Assembly (NCBI GenBank): GCA_902770965.1
Contig: CACXUY010000016.1
Coordinates: 1-64,000, forward strand
DNA length: 64,000 nucleotides
Direction: 5' to 3'
Source of the DNA: an uncultured Lachnospiraceae bacterium
GTDB taxonomy: Bacteria; Bacillota; Clostridia; Lachnospirales; Lachnospiraceae
The position numbers and the translations under genes were made by a program. How positions within the stretch are numbered: position 1 is the first letter of the stretch; every line of letters starts with the position of its first letter. Below the pieces are notes generated by a model, which worked only from the letters and a program-made list of their open reading frames with translations, made no database searches and had not been told where the DNA came from. Of the stretch, positions 34,935-43,828 are shown in pieces.

Positions 34935-36196
34935 TCCTCATCATATACATCAAAATGTCGCAAAACAGGTATGGCGCCGTACTTCCCTAAAAGATAGTTT
35001 TTCTCGTAGCTTTCGTCCTTGCGGACCCTTGCGCCATCTTCGTCAATGAAATCAGCCAGAGAATAAAGCTTCGTGGCTCCTTGCCTGTCTTTTTCTGTGA
35101 ACCATATCTCATCACGACGCAAAAGGTTATTGGAAAGCTGCCAAGTATCATGAGTTGTGAACACAAGCTGAGCATGCCTCGTGTTTACCTCAGGATTTAA
35201 AAACGTCAATATGAAATTACGGACAAGCAACGGGTGCAGCCTTGCATTCAACTCATCTATGCAGTATACACCGCCTTTTTGAAGCACATCCTGCAATTTC
35301 TGATATAAAGCGAACATCTTCAATGTCCCCGCCGATTCTTCCTCCAAAGGAATCTCTACTGTCTTATCCGAATTAAATTTTCGGTGTACTGCAGTGACCC
35401 TGTACTTATCTGCTTTCTCCTCTGACCCATCAAATGGTGCCTTTTCTACACGAAAGTCTTTTATCGAATCATCAAACGAAGCCAAATACCTGACAACATC
35501 TGATCTTACCGCAGGATCATCCACAAATCCCTTCGGAAGTCTGTTATGCATTATCAGGCTGGTTATAGGATTACCAAAATCCGCAAACTCATTACATAAA
35601 AACCAATCACGAACCAATTTGCATTTTGCATCCTTTAGTTTTGCGCCAAGCGAGATAACCAGTACCTTTGTATCCAGAGCAACCTCGATATTCTTACGAC
35701 TGCTCTTCGGCAACCCACTTAAATCAAGCGTGTCTGTATCGCGATAGAATATCGCTGACATCTTACGTGCAGTTCTTGCCCTTGAATTCAGCCATTCCTC
35801 CGTGATACCACTGTTACCTATGCAAAATCCGTAATTATACACTCGCTCTGAAGCATCGTCTGGCAGAGTAAAATATACTTCAAAAACAGTATCGGCATCC
35901 TCGGTTTCGTCTGATAAAAGAAATGGTGTTGGCCTGATAAACCGAAATTCTTCCTCTTCATCACCATATTTAAATGACTGAGCGACATAAAATGACATAA
36001 ATTCAAAAGCACTGTATATATTGGATTTCCCACTTGCATTTGCGCCGTAGATAGCGGCAACCGGCAGTATCCTTTCATTGCCTATTGTTACCACACGATC
36101 TGAAAACTCCGTCATCTTGGCAGCTGACATATCCAGAATAGTTTCGTCTCTGAACGATTTATAATTCTTGAAGCTAAACTGTATAAGCATAATCAT
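34931..36196 (-). CDS. rloA: RloA-like AAA ATPase (AbiL-like defence, first component)
   Basis: 421 residues, SMC/ABC-like AAA_15 ATPase. N-terminal FKNYKSFRDET, Walker A YGANASGKSN (50-59), Walker B YCIDELNARLHP about residue 320, and switch His in VFTTHDTWQLS. Family members act as sensors that control a partner nuclease (RloB here; AriB in the related PARIS system). The ORF opens at 36196. The ATG at 36190 has better spacing from AGGA and may be the real start. Translationally coupled to rloB; no third gene is evident. Confidence 0.88.
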   Translation of the reverse strand: MIMLIQFSFKNYKSFRDETILDMSAAKMTEFSDRVVTIGNERILPVAAIYGANASGKSNIYSAFEFMSFYVAQSFKYGDEEEEFRFIRPTPFLLSDETEDADTVFEVYFTLPDDASERVYNYGFCIGNSGITEEWLNSRARTARKMSAIFYRDTDTLDLSGLPKSSRKNIEVALDTKVLVISLGAKLKDAKCKLVRDWFLCNEFADFGNPITSLIMHNRLPKGFVDDPAVRSDVVRYLASFDDSIKDFRVEKAPFDGSEEKADKYRVTAVHRKFNSDKTVEIPLEEESAGTLKMFALYQKLQDVLQKGGVYCIDELNARLHPLLVRNFILTFLNPEVNTRHAQLVFTTHDTWQLSNNLLRRDEIWFTEKDRQGATKLYSLADFIDEDGARVRKDESYEKNYLLGKYGAIPVLRHFDVYDEE

Positions 36197-36334
36197 TCCT
36201 TCCTTTCACATCAATTATACATGTCTTGCTTCAATTATCAACATCCAACTTCGCTTTTTTCTCATTAATGTGCATGAAATGTCTCGTAAGGATTGTGCAT
36301 GGCTGTTTTCTTGCCATTTTCACTCAACCAATTC

Positions 36335-38021
36335 TCAGGAACGTCTCTCTGCCCGCAATCTCCTCACCAGCGCACTCTTCCTGAAAAATGCTATGCCGTA
36401 GCATATAACCTCATATTCATCCAATCCCTTGGCATATTCGCAATCAGCTATCTGGCGCAGGGCTTCTTCACAGTCGTGTTCCATACTGTCTTTGCTGGCT
36501 GTCCGACCGCTTCGCTTCGATGATAAGGACACGATGGTTATCGTCATCCGTCAGCCTGATGTCCGGTCTTCCCAGACCAGGCTCTTTATTGCTGTCTACC
36601 TCATATCCTCTTCCGACGAAGACACCCGCAAGGAATGCATGATAATAATCCTCATGATAATCCATATAGCTGATCGTCTGCCAGAGCAAATCAGAAATGG
36701 CTTTTGAGGCTGCTGCTTCATCGCCTGACCACAACGCCTCCATCAAACTCCTCTGCTTGGAGATATCTAAATGCTCCGAGAAGAAGCTTGCGACCGTATC
36801 CTGAAAGATACCGGCAACCTCCTTATTCGGTATTTTCAAGCTTAATATATCGCCCTCCTCGTCCGGATCTGCTTTTGTAAGGTAACCGGTCATCAGCAGG
36901 ACACTCCATAAATTGTTCTCCGTATCGTGCAGCGTATCGTAGGTCAGATCATCCGAGACATTTACCTGAACAGTTCCCCCATTCATCAATTCTTCAAATT
37001 TGCCCTTAACCCGAAAATCCATGCGTTCCACAAAATCACGAATAATGCCGTTGCTGCTGGTATTCTTCCAGTAATTCTTCGGCTTCGCTGTATTTCGGTA
37101 AAGAAGATCCGATGCATAATACATCACATCCCAAGGACAATAGACTGCCTCACTTCCTATGATATAGCCATCATACCATTCTCTGAAGACTCCCCGCTTT
37201 TCTTCCAGACCGGCCGCATTCAACAGTTCATCCACTTCCGTCTGCGTGAAACCAAAATAACGGCTGAACCTATCGTCCAACACCGTATAAGAAGCAAAAT
37301 TATTCACGCCGGTAAAGATGCTCTCCTTCGCGATCTTCAAGCATCCGGCAACGACACCGAGCTTCAGGTAATCGTTAGTCTTTAGGGCTGAGCTCATAAT
37401 TCCGCGAATCACATCCAGCATCTTCCGATAATAACCATCCCCGCCTTCCTTTACCTCGTTCGCCTTTGCCAATGGCACATCATACTCATCTATCAGCAAT
37501 ATCGCCTGCCGGCCAAAATGTGCGCTCATCATGCGGAGAAGCGTAAGAAGCGAGCTTTGTATCTCAGCATCAGAGGCGGTTTCATTCATTAATCTTTCGA
37601 ACTTCTCAACATCAGCGCGGTTTACCCTGTCGCTGCTCTCAAGGTACTCATTTTTCTTGCATAGATCAGCAATGATGCTTTTTAGCTTGGCATATGCTGT
37701 ATCAAAAGACAGCGACTCAGCATCCTTAAATGATACGAAAAGCACAGGATACTGATTCATCCATTCTGCGCAAAAATCCCCATGCTTCATTATATCCAGA
37801 CCGTTAAAATCAGGCTTGCTGTCGCGCTGAATATCAAAAAAAGACTCTATCATGCTCATGGTGAGCGTTTTTCCAAACCTGCGGGGACGAGTGAACAAAG
37901 TCACTTTGCTTGTATTATCATGAACAAGATCGTAGATCAGCTCTGTCTTGTCCACATAGTAACAGCCGCTGCTTCGAAGTTCATGAAAATTTTCTGCCCC
38001 TATGAGAATTCGAACAGGCAT
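36335..38021 (-). pseudogene. AAA-ATPase-like/PD-(D/E)XK nuclease gene with a frameshift near its 3' end
   Basis: AAA-ATPase_like domain followed by a DUF1703-type PD-(D/E)XK nuclease. FTRPRRFGKTLTMSM is the P-loop region and LLIDEYDVPLA the Walker B. The nuclease motif is GRPDIRL with VLIIEAKRSD. Immediately after IEAKRSDS the frame breaks. The proper end (SMEHDCEEALRQIADCEYAK and on to SALVRRL) lies in another frame from about 36485 down to 36335. One extra base near 36485-36500 explains it. As read, the product loses about 50 residues after the active site. I start at 38021, where AAGGAGG precedes; an upstream extension to 38090 is unsupported. Confidence 0.85.
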
Positions 38022-38111
38022 GACCTTTCCCCTCCTTTTACTGCCTATTTTTTTACCGCAACACTTCCTGTATTTGATTCTATGAGTCATTTCTTTAAGA
38101 TGAACTATCCA

Positions 38112-38185
38112 TAAGTATTCAGCACCCCAGACTCGGGATGCTGCGCATCCCTCGTTGCGGGCAGCCAGAGGTGCTGAATAATTAC
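38112..38185 (+). repeat. Dispersed palindromic repeat, type II, complete copy
   Basis: TATTCAGCACCCCAGACTCG starts the left arm and AGAGGTGCTGAATAATTAC ends the right arm. The inside carries the hairpin GGGATGC-TGC-GCATCCC and CTCGTTGCGGGCAGCC. It is inserted between a conserved upstream block and the AAA/nuclease gene. Related copies are at 26679 (inverted) and partial ones at 6814, 9916, 11934, 17150 and 41987. Confidence 0.88.
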
Positions 38186-38205
38186 CAGGTCATTATATCA
38201 TAGGG

Positions 38206-38272
38206 GAATAATATCTACAAGTATAATTTATTTCGTACTGTTACAGGCGGATATGTCCATCATGACCATCAA
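38206..38272. promoter_or_regulatory. Conserved upstream block, copy Y
   Basis: Counterpart of 33606-33676 (shared ATCTACAA, TTTATTTCGTACTG, and GGATAT followed by CATCATGAC-like sequence). It is 185 bp from the AAA/nuclease start. Removing the 74-bp palindromic repeat that lies between leaves about 111 bp, close to the 108 bp seen for copy X. Confidence 0.4.
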
Positions 38273-38288
38273 ATCGCTGCCACACGTT

Positions 38289-39992
38289 TTACGAGCGGCG
38301 ACGATTCCCACGTAAGATAATGCTGTTAATGACAGCGGCCGCTGCCAGACCGATCAACACGCCAATCCCGATAAGTCCTATGCTTGAAAAGCCTCTGCCG
38401 TCTTCCTGTAAGGCTATCGCCGTCTCCGTCTCCGGCCCGACGGTTTCTGTCATGGCAGGTTTTTCCTGCGGATCATCCTCATCGCCTGCTTCCGTTGTCG
38501 CTTCCTCTTCCGTCCCGGCGATAATCTCCATGGCCAGCACTTCCTCCAACGGGTACGAGAACTCAACGAAATCAAACTCTATATCATATTCTTCACCGGG
38601 ATCCTCTGGATGGACCGGATACATAACGACGCCGTTCAAAGCGCCAGAGGCTGTATTCATCTCTGTGAATATCGGTTCTCCGTTGCCTGCACTGTTTTCC
38701 GCCAAGGGAAGCCTGCCCATCTCTCCGCTCTTTATATCATAACGCCATATGCCATCGTCTTCACAGATGAAGAGGCAGCCCCCGCCGCCGTAAACATATT
38801 TCATCAGCTGCTCGGATGGAGCATCGATATAACGAGCCTCATCCTCGGCTTGTCCGTATGCAGTCCTGACTATCTTATTTGCGGAGCGATTCAGAAAATA
38901 CCATTCTCCATCCACATAATTATAATGTACTTCCTCCTGCCACGGGTTGTTGATGCCGAAAAATGTATCATCGAAGCTCCCGGAAGGCCCGGATTCCGGT
39001 AATTTATCCACGGAACCGTCTTTGGTATAGTCAGCCATGATTGACCAGCCATAGTGGCCCAGCCCATCTGTCATCTCATCATCACTCTTCAGGAAAAATA
39101 TATGGCTCGCCGCTCCCAGGTCCCAGATATCATTATTTTGATCCCACCTGCCGGTATACCCTTCCATATACCTTGGATTATCCCATGTCGGATCCGCGTG
39201 ATACCACGCCCCTCCTACCTGCAGCATGGTCCAGCTATGGTGCATAGCATCACTGTCCACACGGATACAGGGTATTCCGCAGTCAGATAAGAGGTAACAG
39301 TAAGCTGTCGCATTGGCGACACATACCGATATATGGTCTCTGAACACGGAGAGACCTGAATAGCTTTCGCTGTCATATACCTCCACCCCGTCCTCGCCGA
39401 TGCTCTCCAACGGCGGATAGTTGGATACCGCAATGATATAATCATACAGCGCCAGGGCCTTCTCCACATCGCTCATTTCATCTGAAACAACCGACATTGC
39501 AACGTCATACTCCTTTGTCAGCTTTTCCTGTGTTCGAGCAATCAATCCCACATCCGCGCTGCCATCCGGACGTGAATAATAATCATCGTAATCAATGCCT
39601 ATAGACATAAGCTTGTTCGGACCCACGCCATATTCATTGCTCCCTTCGACAGGTTCAGTCTCAGGCAAAATAAAGGCATAAGTTTCCTTATGTGAGCCAA
39701 GGGTAAAGCAGGCTCGTTCCGCCCTGCAGTCATCGCATATGTCGAGCACCTTCTGGTATTCCTCACTGAACCTGTCGGAGTACATATTCACGATGATATC
39801 CATGTCCGAAAGATCTGCCTCAGCTTCACCTGCCTCGACGGCCCGGTCAAGCCTTGCCCCGATCTCGGTAAGCATTTCCTCTGTCAGCTTCGTCTCCGCG
39901 TATACCGGACGAGCCATGACCATCAGCAGAACAAGGCTTACAAATAATAGGAACCCGATGCTCCTGCCTCTTGACATGCCCTTCTTTTCCAT
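38289..39992 (-). CDS. Secreted transglutaminase-like (cysteine protease fold) surface protein
   Basis: 567 residues. A signal peptide with GFLLFVSLVLLMVMARPVYA ends near residue 32. A transglutaminase-core domain shows the Cys-His-Asp triad: SVCVANATAYCYLL (Cys), DAMHHSWTML (His) and WYHADPTWDNP (Asp). A region of YWTD/DUF5050-like sequence around NRSANKIVRT follows. The C terminus has an acidic Glu/Thr-rich linker, a membrane helix (GLIGIGVLIGLAAAAVIN) and a basic stop RGNRRRS, so it is anchored outside the membrane. GGGAGG precedes the ATG. Likely acts on peptidoglycan or surface proteins. Confidence 0.82.
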   Translation of the reverse strand: MEKKGMSRGRSIGFLLFVSLVLLMVMARPVYAETKLTEEMLTEIGARLDRAVEAGEAEADLSDMDIIVNMYSDRFSEEYQKVLDICDDCRAERACFTLGSHKETYAFILPETEPVEGSNEYGVGPNKLMSIGIDYDDYYSRPDGSADVGLIARTQEKLTKEYDVAMSVVSDEMSDVEKALALYDYIIAVSNYPPLESIGEDGVEVYDSESYSGLSVFRDHISVCVANATAYCYLLSDCGIPCIRVDSDAMHHSWTMLQVGGAWYHADPTWDNPRYMEGYTGRWDQNNDIWDLGAASHIFFLKSDDEMTDGLGHYGWSIMADYTKDGSVDKLPESGPSGSFDDTFFGINNPWQEEVHYNYVDGEWYFLNRSANKIVRTAYGQAEDEARYIDAPSEQLMKYVYGGGGCLFICEDDGIWRYDIKSGEMGRLPLAENSAGNGEPIFTEMNTASGALNGVVMYPVHPEDPGEEYDIEFDFVEFSYPLEEVLAMEIIAGTEEEATTEAGDEDDPQEKPAMTETVGPETETAIALQEDGRGFSSIGLIGIGVLIGLAAAAVINSIILRGNRRRS

Positions 39993-40278
39993 AAATGTAC
40001 CTCCCTTGCATAATTATACGCCAAAACACTTTATGCGATTTCACTCTTGACAAGCTAAGCGGCAGCTTTCTTCTGTACGATATGTTCAGTCCTGCGCCGC
40101 GAGAAGATCCTGATTCCCATACTTCCTCACCTGACACAGCCGGATGTATAACCCATCGGCAGTAATATGCCAAAACAATAAACTGATTTGGAAGAGCTGA
40201 TCATGCTATGTATCCAGAAATCGCCCTTACAGTAAGTATAACTCCATGTTGTATGAATTACAACAAAGAACGCTTTCG

Positions 40279-40333
40279 TCGGAAATCCGTCAAATAGTCG
40301 AAATCCGTCACATAGTCAAAATCCGTCACATAT
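40279..40333. repeat. 18-bp tandem repeat, 3 copies
   Basis: GAAATCCGTCACATAGTC in three near-identical units within the 966-bp gap between the transglutaminase-like gene and the SPFH gene. Confidence 0.8.
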
Positions 40334-40379
40334 CGTTTTTTTCTTGCAGGAGCGTATATCGCTTTTTCGGAGCATCTTC

Positions 40380-40612
40380 ATGGTCTGTTGCTCCTTTCCA
40401 CAGTACATGCCCTACAGCAAACAGCAATACCTGGGCAAAATGATGGTTGCGCGGTGAAAACTATCTTTATTGTCCGGCTTTTTCATGACATCATGTCTGT
40501 TTGAAGCTTTCAAAAGTTCAATCATTTTACCCGTCATGCCTCTGTCCACACACATCAGATCGCGGATGTGTTTAACGGACACATTGGGATACTCATTATG
40601 TTCCCGGTCTAT
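40380..40612 (-). pseudogene. Coding-like remnant of unknown family
   Basis: On the minus strand an open stretch of about 57 codons reads EYPNVSVKHIRDLMCVDRG, continues through MTGKMIELLKAS and ends in IILPRYCCLL with a stop. It has no clear start or ribosome binding site. Composition looks like protein, but no family is recognised. It may be the tail of a decayed gene. The flanking parts of this gap (39993-40270 and 40613-40760) show nothing I can name. Confidence 0.25.
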
Positions 40613-40763
40613 CCCCTGACTATGCTCCGTCTATTCTCCGTGCGAACCTCGGCTTTAATCTCGAAAAAAGGCCGAAATCCATCATAACATAGCGATGTTC
40701 CGCACGAAACACATAACACTCTGCGTTGATGCTAAATATTATGCTTGACATCTGATATTTTTG

Positions 40764-40782
40764 TGATATCATTATGATATCA
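40764..40782. promoter_or_regulatory. Perfect 19-bp palindrome upstream of the SPFH gene (candidate operator)
   Basis: TGATATCAT-T-ATGATATCA is symmetrical about its central base and lies 177 bp before the SPFH start. TTGACA stands just upstream at 40745-40750. Together these look like a regulated promoter. The small ribbon-helix-helix protein encoded after the SPFH gene is one candidate binder. Confidence 0.5.
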
Positions 40783-40958
40783 TATATCTCGCCGTCAACG
40801 TAATATAACGCAGGCGGTCAAACAGGCCGGCTCGAGAACATCAGCGATATCGGGATATATCCTGAAAGCGTTTTTCCCTAACGATCAAGATATCGGTGAT
40901 GAGACCGGTCCCGTAGCGAGACTTCTCAATGCAAACACCTCTCGGAAAGGAGCATTTT

Positions 40959-41978
40959 ATGGAAGAAAGAGTACTCAACAATAAGAAGAACGGAATGGCG
41001 ATGATGCTTCTCTTCATAGCAGCCTACATTCTCGCCATAGTTGTATTTATCACAGGCCTCGCGCTCCACCCCGCCTTGACCATCGCGGGATTTCTATGGC
41101 TCTGCCTGGGCTGGATTCCTTTCTGTGGACTGAAGGTTTTAGGACCTCAGGAAGCGATGGTGCTCACGCTTTTTGGCAATTATGTCGGTACGATCCGTGA
41201 CGCGGGTTTCTATTTTGTCCATCCGTTCTGTGTCGCGGTCAATCCGGCTGCCAGAACCAAGCTGCGCCAGTCAGGAGATGTGAACGGAGGCGAGCACGAT
41301 GGTACGGCTGCACTGATCGCAAAAGCTGCCACCGGAGGATCCGCGAAGATCGCCTCCCAGGAAAGCAAAAAAATCTCTCTTAAAATCATGACTCTCAATA
41401 ATGCGAGGCAGAAGATAAACGACGTGCTCGGTACGCCTATCGAGATCGGCATCGCGGTCATGTGGAAGGTTGATGACACGGCAAAAGCGGTCTTCAACGT
41501 TGACAACTACAAGGAGTATCTGTCCCTGCAATGCGATTCCGCCCTCCGGGATATCGTCAGGCTGTACCCTTACGATGTAGCTCAGGGTGTCGACACCACA
41601 GGCGACGGGCAGGCTGACGACGGTTCGCTCAGAGGCTCTTCCATAGTCGTCGCGCAGCGCATACGTGACCAGATTCAGGCAAAGGTTGAGGAAGCCGGGC
41701 TGACTATCATTGACGCGCGTATCACCTATCTCGCCTATGCGCCCGAGATCGCCGCCGCCATGCTTCAGCGCCAGCAGGCATCCGCGATAGTAGACGCACG
41801 CAAGCTGATCGTCGATGGCGCGGTAGGCATGGTGGAGATGGCTCTCGACCGCCTCAGCGAAAAGCATATCGTGGATCTTGACGAGGAACGCAAGGCCGCC
41901 ATGGTTTCCAACCTGTTGGTGGTGCTCTGCGGCAATTCCGAGGCACAGCCAATCGTTAATACCGGCTCCCTGTACTGA
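40959..41978 (+). CDS. SPFH (band 7/stomatin-like) membrane protein
   Basis: About 339 residues. An N-terminal hydrophobic hairpin (about residues 14-60) is followed by an SPFH domain (LGPQEAMVLTLFGNYVGTIRD onward) and a helical C terminus rich in Ala/Glu/Arg (APEIAAAMLQRQQASAIVDA). Such proteins form oligomeric cages in the inner leaflet of the membrane. The ATG at 40959 is preferred, with AAAGGAG upstream. The frame continues to 40929 but without a site. A ribbon-helix-helix protein gene follows after 115 bp; this pairing is common in Firmicutes and actinobacteria. Confidence 0.9.
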   Translation: MEERVLNNKKNGMAMMLLFIAAYILAIVVFITGLALHPALTIAGFLWLCLGWIPFCGLKVLGPQEAMVLTLFGNYVGTIRDAGFYFVHPFCVAVNPAARTKLRQSGDVNGGEHDGTAALIAKAATGGSAKIASQESKKISLKIMTLNNARQKINDVLGTPIEIGIAVMWKVDDTAKAVFNVDNYKEYLSLQCDSALRDIVRLYPYDVAQGVDTTGDGQADDGSLRGSSIVVAQRIRDQIQAKVEEAGLTIIDARITYLAYAPEIAAAMLQRQQASAIVDARKLIVDGAVGMVEMALDRLSEKHIVDLDEERKAAMVSNLLVVLCGNSEAQPIVNTGSLY

Positions 41979-41986
41979 TTTGCAAC

Positions 41987-42003
41987 ATTTCAGCACCCCG
42001 GGG
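41987..42003 (+). repeat. Fragment of type II palindromic repeat
   Basis: ATTTCAGCACCCCGGGG matches the left arm of the type II element. The rest is absent. It lies between the SPFH and ribbon-helix-helix genes. Confidence 0.5.
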
Positions 42004-42093
42004 CAAACGCTGATAAACAATAAACGGACGAAGCGCTTGCATTCTGAACGATTATCAGGGATTGGCGGATCGCAGTCATAAGGAGGTGGCTGA

Positions 42094-42291
42094 ATGGCTG
42101 AAAAAAAACAGATTCCTCTCCGTCTGAACGAAAAACTGTACAATGCTATCGCCGCTTGGGCAGAGGATGATTTCCGTTCAGTCAACGGTCAGATCGAGTA
42201 TCTCCTCACAGAATGCGTCCGCCAAAGGAAAAAGGACGGGAAATATGTGCCGGAGCACCTCGATGAACCGCCTGTGCTGGACATCAAGTAA
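42094..42291 (+). CDS. Ribbon-helix-helix (Arc-like) small protein
   Basis: 65 residues. KKQIPLRLNEKLYNAIAAWA is the beta strand and first helix of an Arc/MetJ-like fold, and SVNGQIEYLLTECVRQ is the second helix. It probably binds DNA as a dimer. AAGGAGG is 6 nt upstream of the ATG. It follows the SPFH gene and could regulate it through the palindrome at 40764. No toxin-like partner gene is adjacent. Confidence 0.8.
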   Translation: MAEKKQIPLRLNEKLYNAIAAWAEDDFRSVNGQIEYLLTECVRQRKKDGKYVPEHLDEPPVLDIK

Positions 42292-42302
42292 ACCTGCATG
42301 CC

Positions 42303-42525
42303 GGGCGAAGCCCATATAGGGATGCATCCATAGTACGCCTGTATGCTACCACAGTTTTCATACTTTGTGGCATCACAGGCGTACTATGGAAATGGATGTT
42401 ACTTTAGAAGTCGGCCCCCTGCGGAGCAGGGTGGCCATATAGGGATGCATTCATACACGCATGTATGCTGCAACGACTTCTATACGTCGTGGCAGCACAT
42501 GCGTGCTATGAATGTTTACTATGTT
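42303..42525 (+). repeat. Two dispersed palindromic repeats of type I in tandem
   Basis: First copy (42303-42403): CCATAGTACGCCTGT pairs perfectly with ACAGGCGTACTATGG across a CCACAG/TTGTGG inner stem. Second copy (42405-42525): AGTCGGCC, hairpin CCCTGC-GGA-GCAGGG, GGCCATATAGGGATG, then CATTCATA/TATGAATG, CACGCATGT/ACATGCGTG and ACGAC/GTCGT nested in one long helix (42448-42514). The rest of the gap to 42827 is AT-rich with no gene that I can see. Confidence 0.9.
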
Positions 42526-42827
42526 ATCCCCCACGGGAGTTAGGGTGTCATACTGACATTGCTGACAGCGTATTGAATCCAAAATAATTATCAATACCCA
42601 CATACATAATTTATATACTCTTCCGTAATCCGCCCTTTTGACATTAAAGGCATAGTTCGCTCTACCTTCTATATTGTGTACATATGTTGCACAATATGAT
42701 ATATAAACTCGCACGCTTACGTTGTAGACGCCACCACGCATATAAGTCTCCGCGTGGCTCGTCTGTATATAAACGGTTGAAGGAAATGAAACCAATCAAA
42801 TATCATATAATGAAACAAGCAAAAGCA

Positions 42828-43265
42828 CTAATTCATATTTAACTTATCCGCCATATTCGGTGTCATATTCATATGCTTTTCAATCTTCTCAATAAGTTTT
42901 AGATCTGCGGGAAGCCACTGGACACTATGCAATGTATCTTTTGACAGCCATCTGGCTTCTTTTGCCTCCAAGAGTTTTAACTGTCCGTCAACCACCTCGC
43001 ACCAGAAGCAATCCATCAAAAGATGGAACGTCGGATAATCATATTCAACGGTTTCGATCAAATCACCGACTTTGATCTTCGTGTCCAGCTCTTCCTGTAT
43101 TTCTCGCTCAAGTGCCTGCTGTGGAGTTTCACCAGCTTCGATCTTCCCGCCGGGAAATTCCCACTGACCTTTGAACTCACCATAGCCTCTGGCTGTAGCA
43201 AATATCGATTTCTTTTCTTGCAGGGAATCACATATCACTGCTGCAACTACTCTAACTGTTTTCAT
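42828..43265 (-). CDS. NUDIX hydrolase, MutT-like (deoxy)nucleoside triphosphate pyrophosphohydrolase
   Basis: Probably removes oxidised nucleotides such as 8-oxo-dGTP. About 145 residues. The NUDIX box reads GGKIEAGETPQQALEREIQ then EEL, a full match to GX5EX7REUXEEXGU up to the last positions. KTVRVVAAVICD at the start and WLPADLKLI near the end match MutT/CTP pyrophosphohydrolase-type proteins. I use the ATG at 43265; a GTG at 43298 adds 11 unconserved residues. A 21-bp duplication lies just upstream. Confidence 0.9.
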   Translation of the reverse strand: MKTVRVVAAVICDSLQEKKSIFATARGYGEFKGQWEFPGGKIEAGETPQQALEREIQEELDTKIKVGDLIETVEYDYPTFHLLMDCFWCEVVDGQLKLLEAKEARWLSKDTLHSVQWLPADLKLIEKIEKHMNMTPNMADKLNMN

Positions 43266-43300
43266 CTGTTTTCTCTGTACGTCATCCTTTTCTTGCACAT

Positions 43301-43343
43301 CATCTTTTTATCTCTGATCATCATCTTTTTATCTCTGATCATC
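43301..43343. repeat. 21-bp direct duplication
   Basis: CATCATCTTTTTATCTCTGAT occurs twice in direct succession upstream of the mutT-like gene. Confidence 0.85.
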
Positions 43344-43429
43344 TATGACCGTCTGATTTACCGATAAAATAAGGAATACCGCTGATGCTTATCTGCTAAC
43401 CGAAATAGACACCAGCGGTTCTCTTGCTC

Positions 43430-43828
43430 TTACAATTCTGAAATATCCTTAGGTGAAAGCCCCGTAATGCTCGATATCAAGTCAGATGGCATGCCTAATT
43501 CTTTCATTCGTAATGCATCCTGCTTATGTGCATCTGCTTTTCCTATCGCCTTTCCTCTAGCTTCCCCTTTTTCCTCTCCTCTCGCCTCCGCTTCATGCAT
43601 CAAAGTCCTATGGTCTATCTCAGCGTCCATTCTTGCGCGTATCAGGTCGCGCTCTGTAGGGTTCGACATTATCAGTTCCATAGTCTTCACCGCCTCCTTT
43701 ATTCCGGGATTGCCAAGTCCATGCACCTTTTCCCATGAATCCGCCCTGAAAGCCTTCGCCCACTCGACCAAGCCCTGTACCTCTTGTTCACTGGTTGCGG
43801 TATCCGTCTGAGTAAGGGATACCCCCAT
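43430..43828 (-). pseudogene. C-terminal fragment of an Rpn-family PD-(D/E)XK nuclease
   Basis: The minus frame from about 43828 gives VSLTQTDTATSEQEVQGLVE and continues through WAKAFRADSWEKVHGL and a charged tail (ARGEEKGEARGKAIGKADAHK) to SPKDISEL. This is the linker and C-terminal part of Rpn-type recombination-promoting nucleases or transposase-like proteins. The catalytic N-terminal domain is missing. The frame upstream of about 43828 belongs to an IS91-like remnant read in antisense, so the gene was cut by that insertion. Confidence 0.65.

Noticed and set aside
41271-42185. A 304-codon minus-strand frame
   Set aside because: Antisense to the SPFH gene and extending into the ribbon-helix-helix gene. 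Both plus genes have good starts and domain matches.
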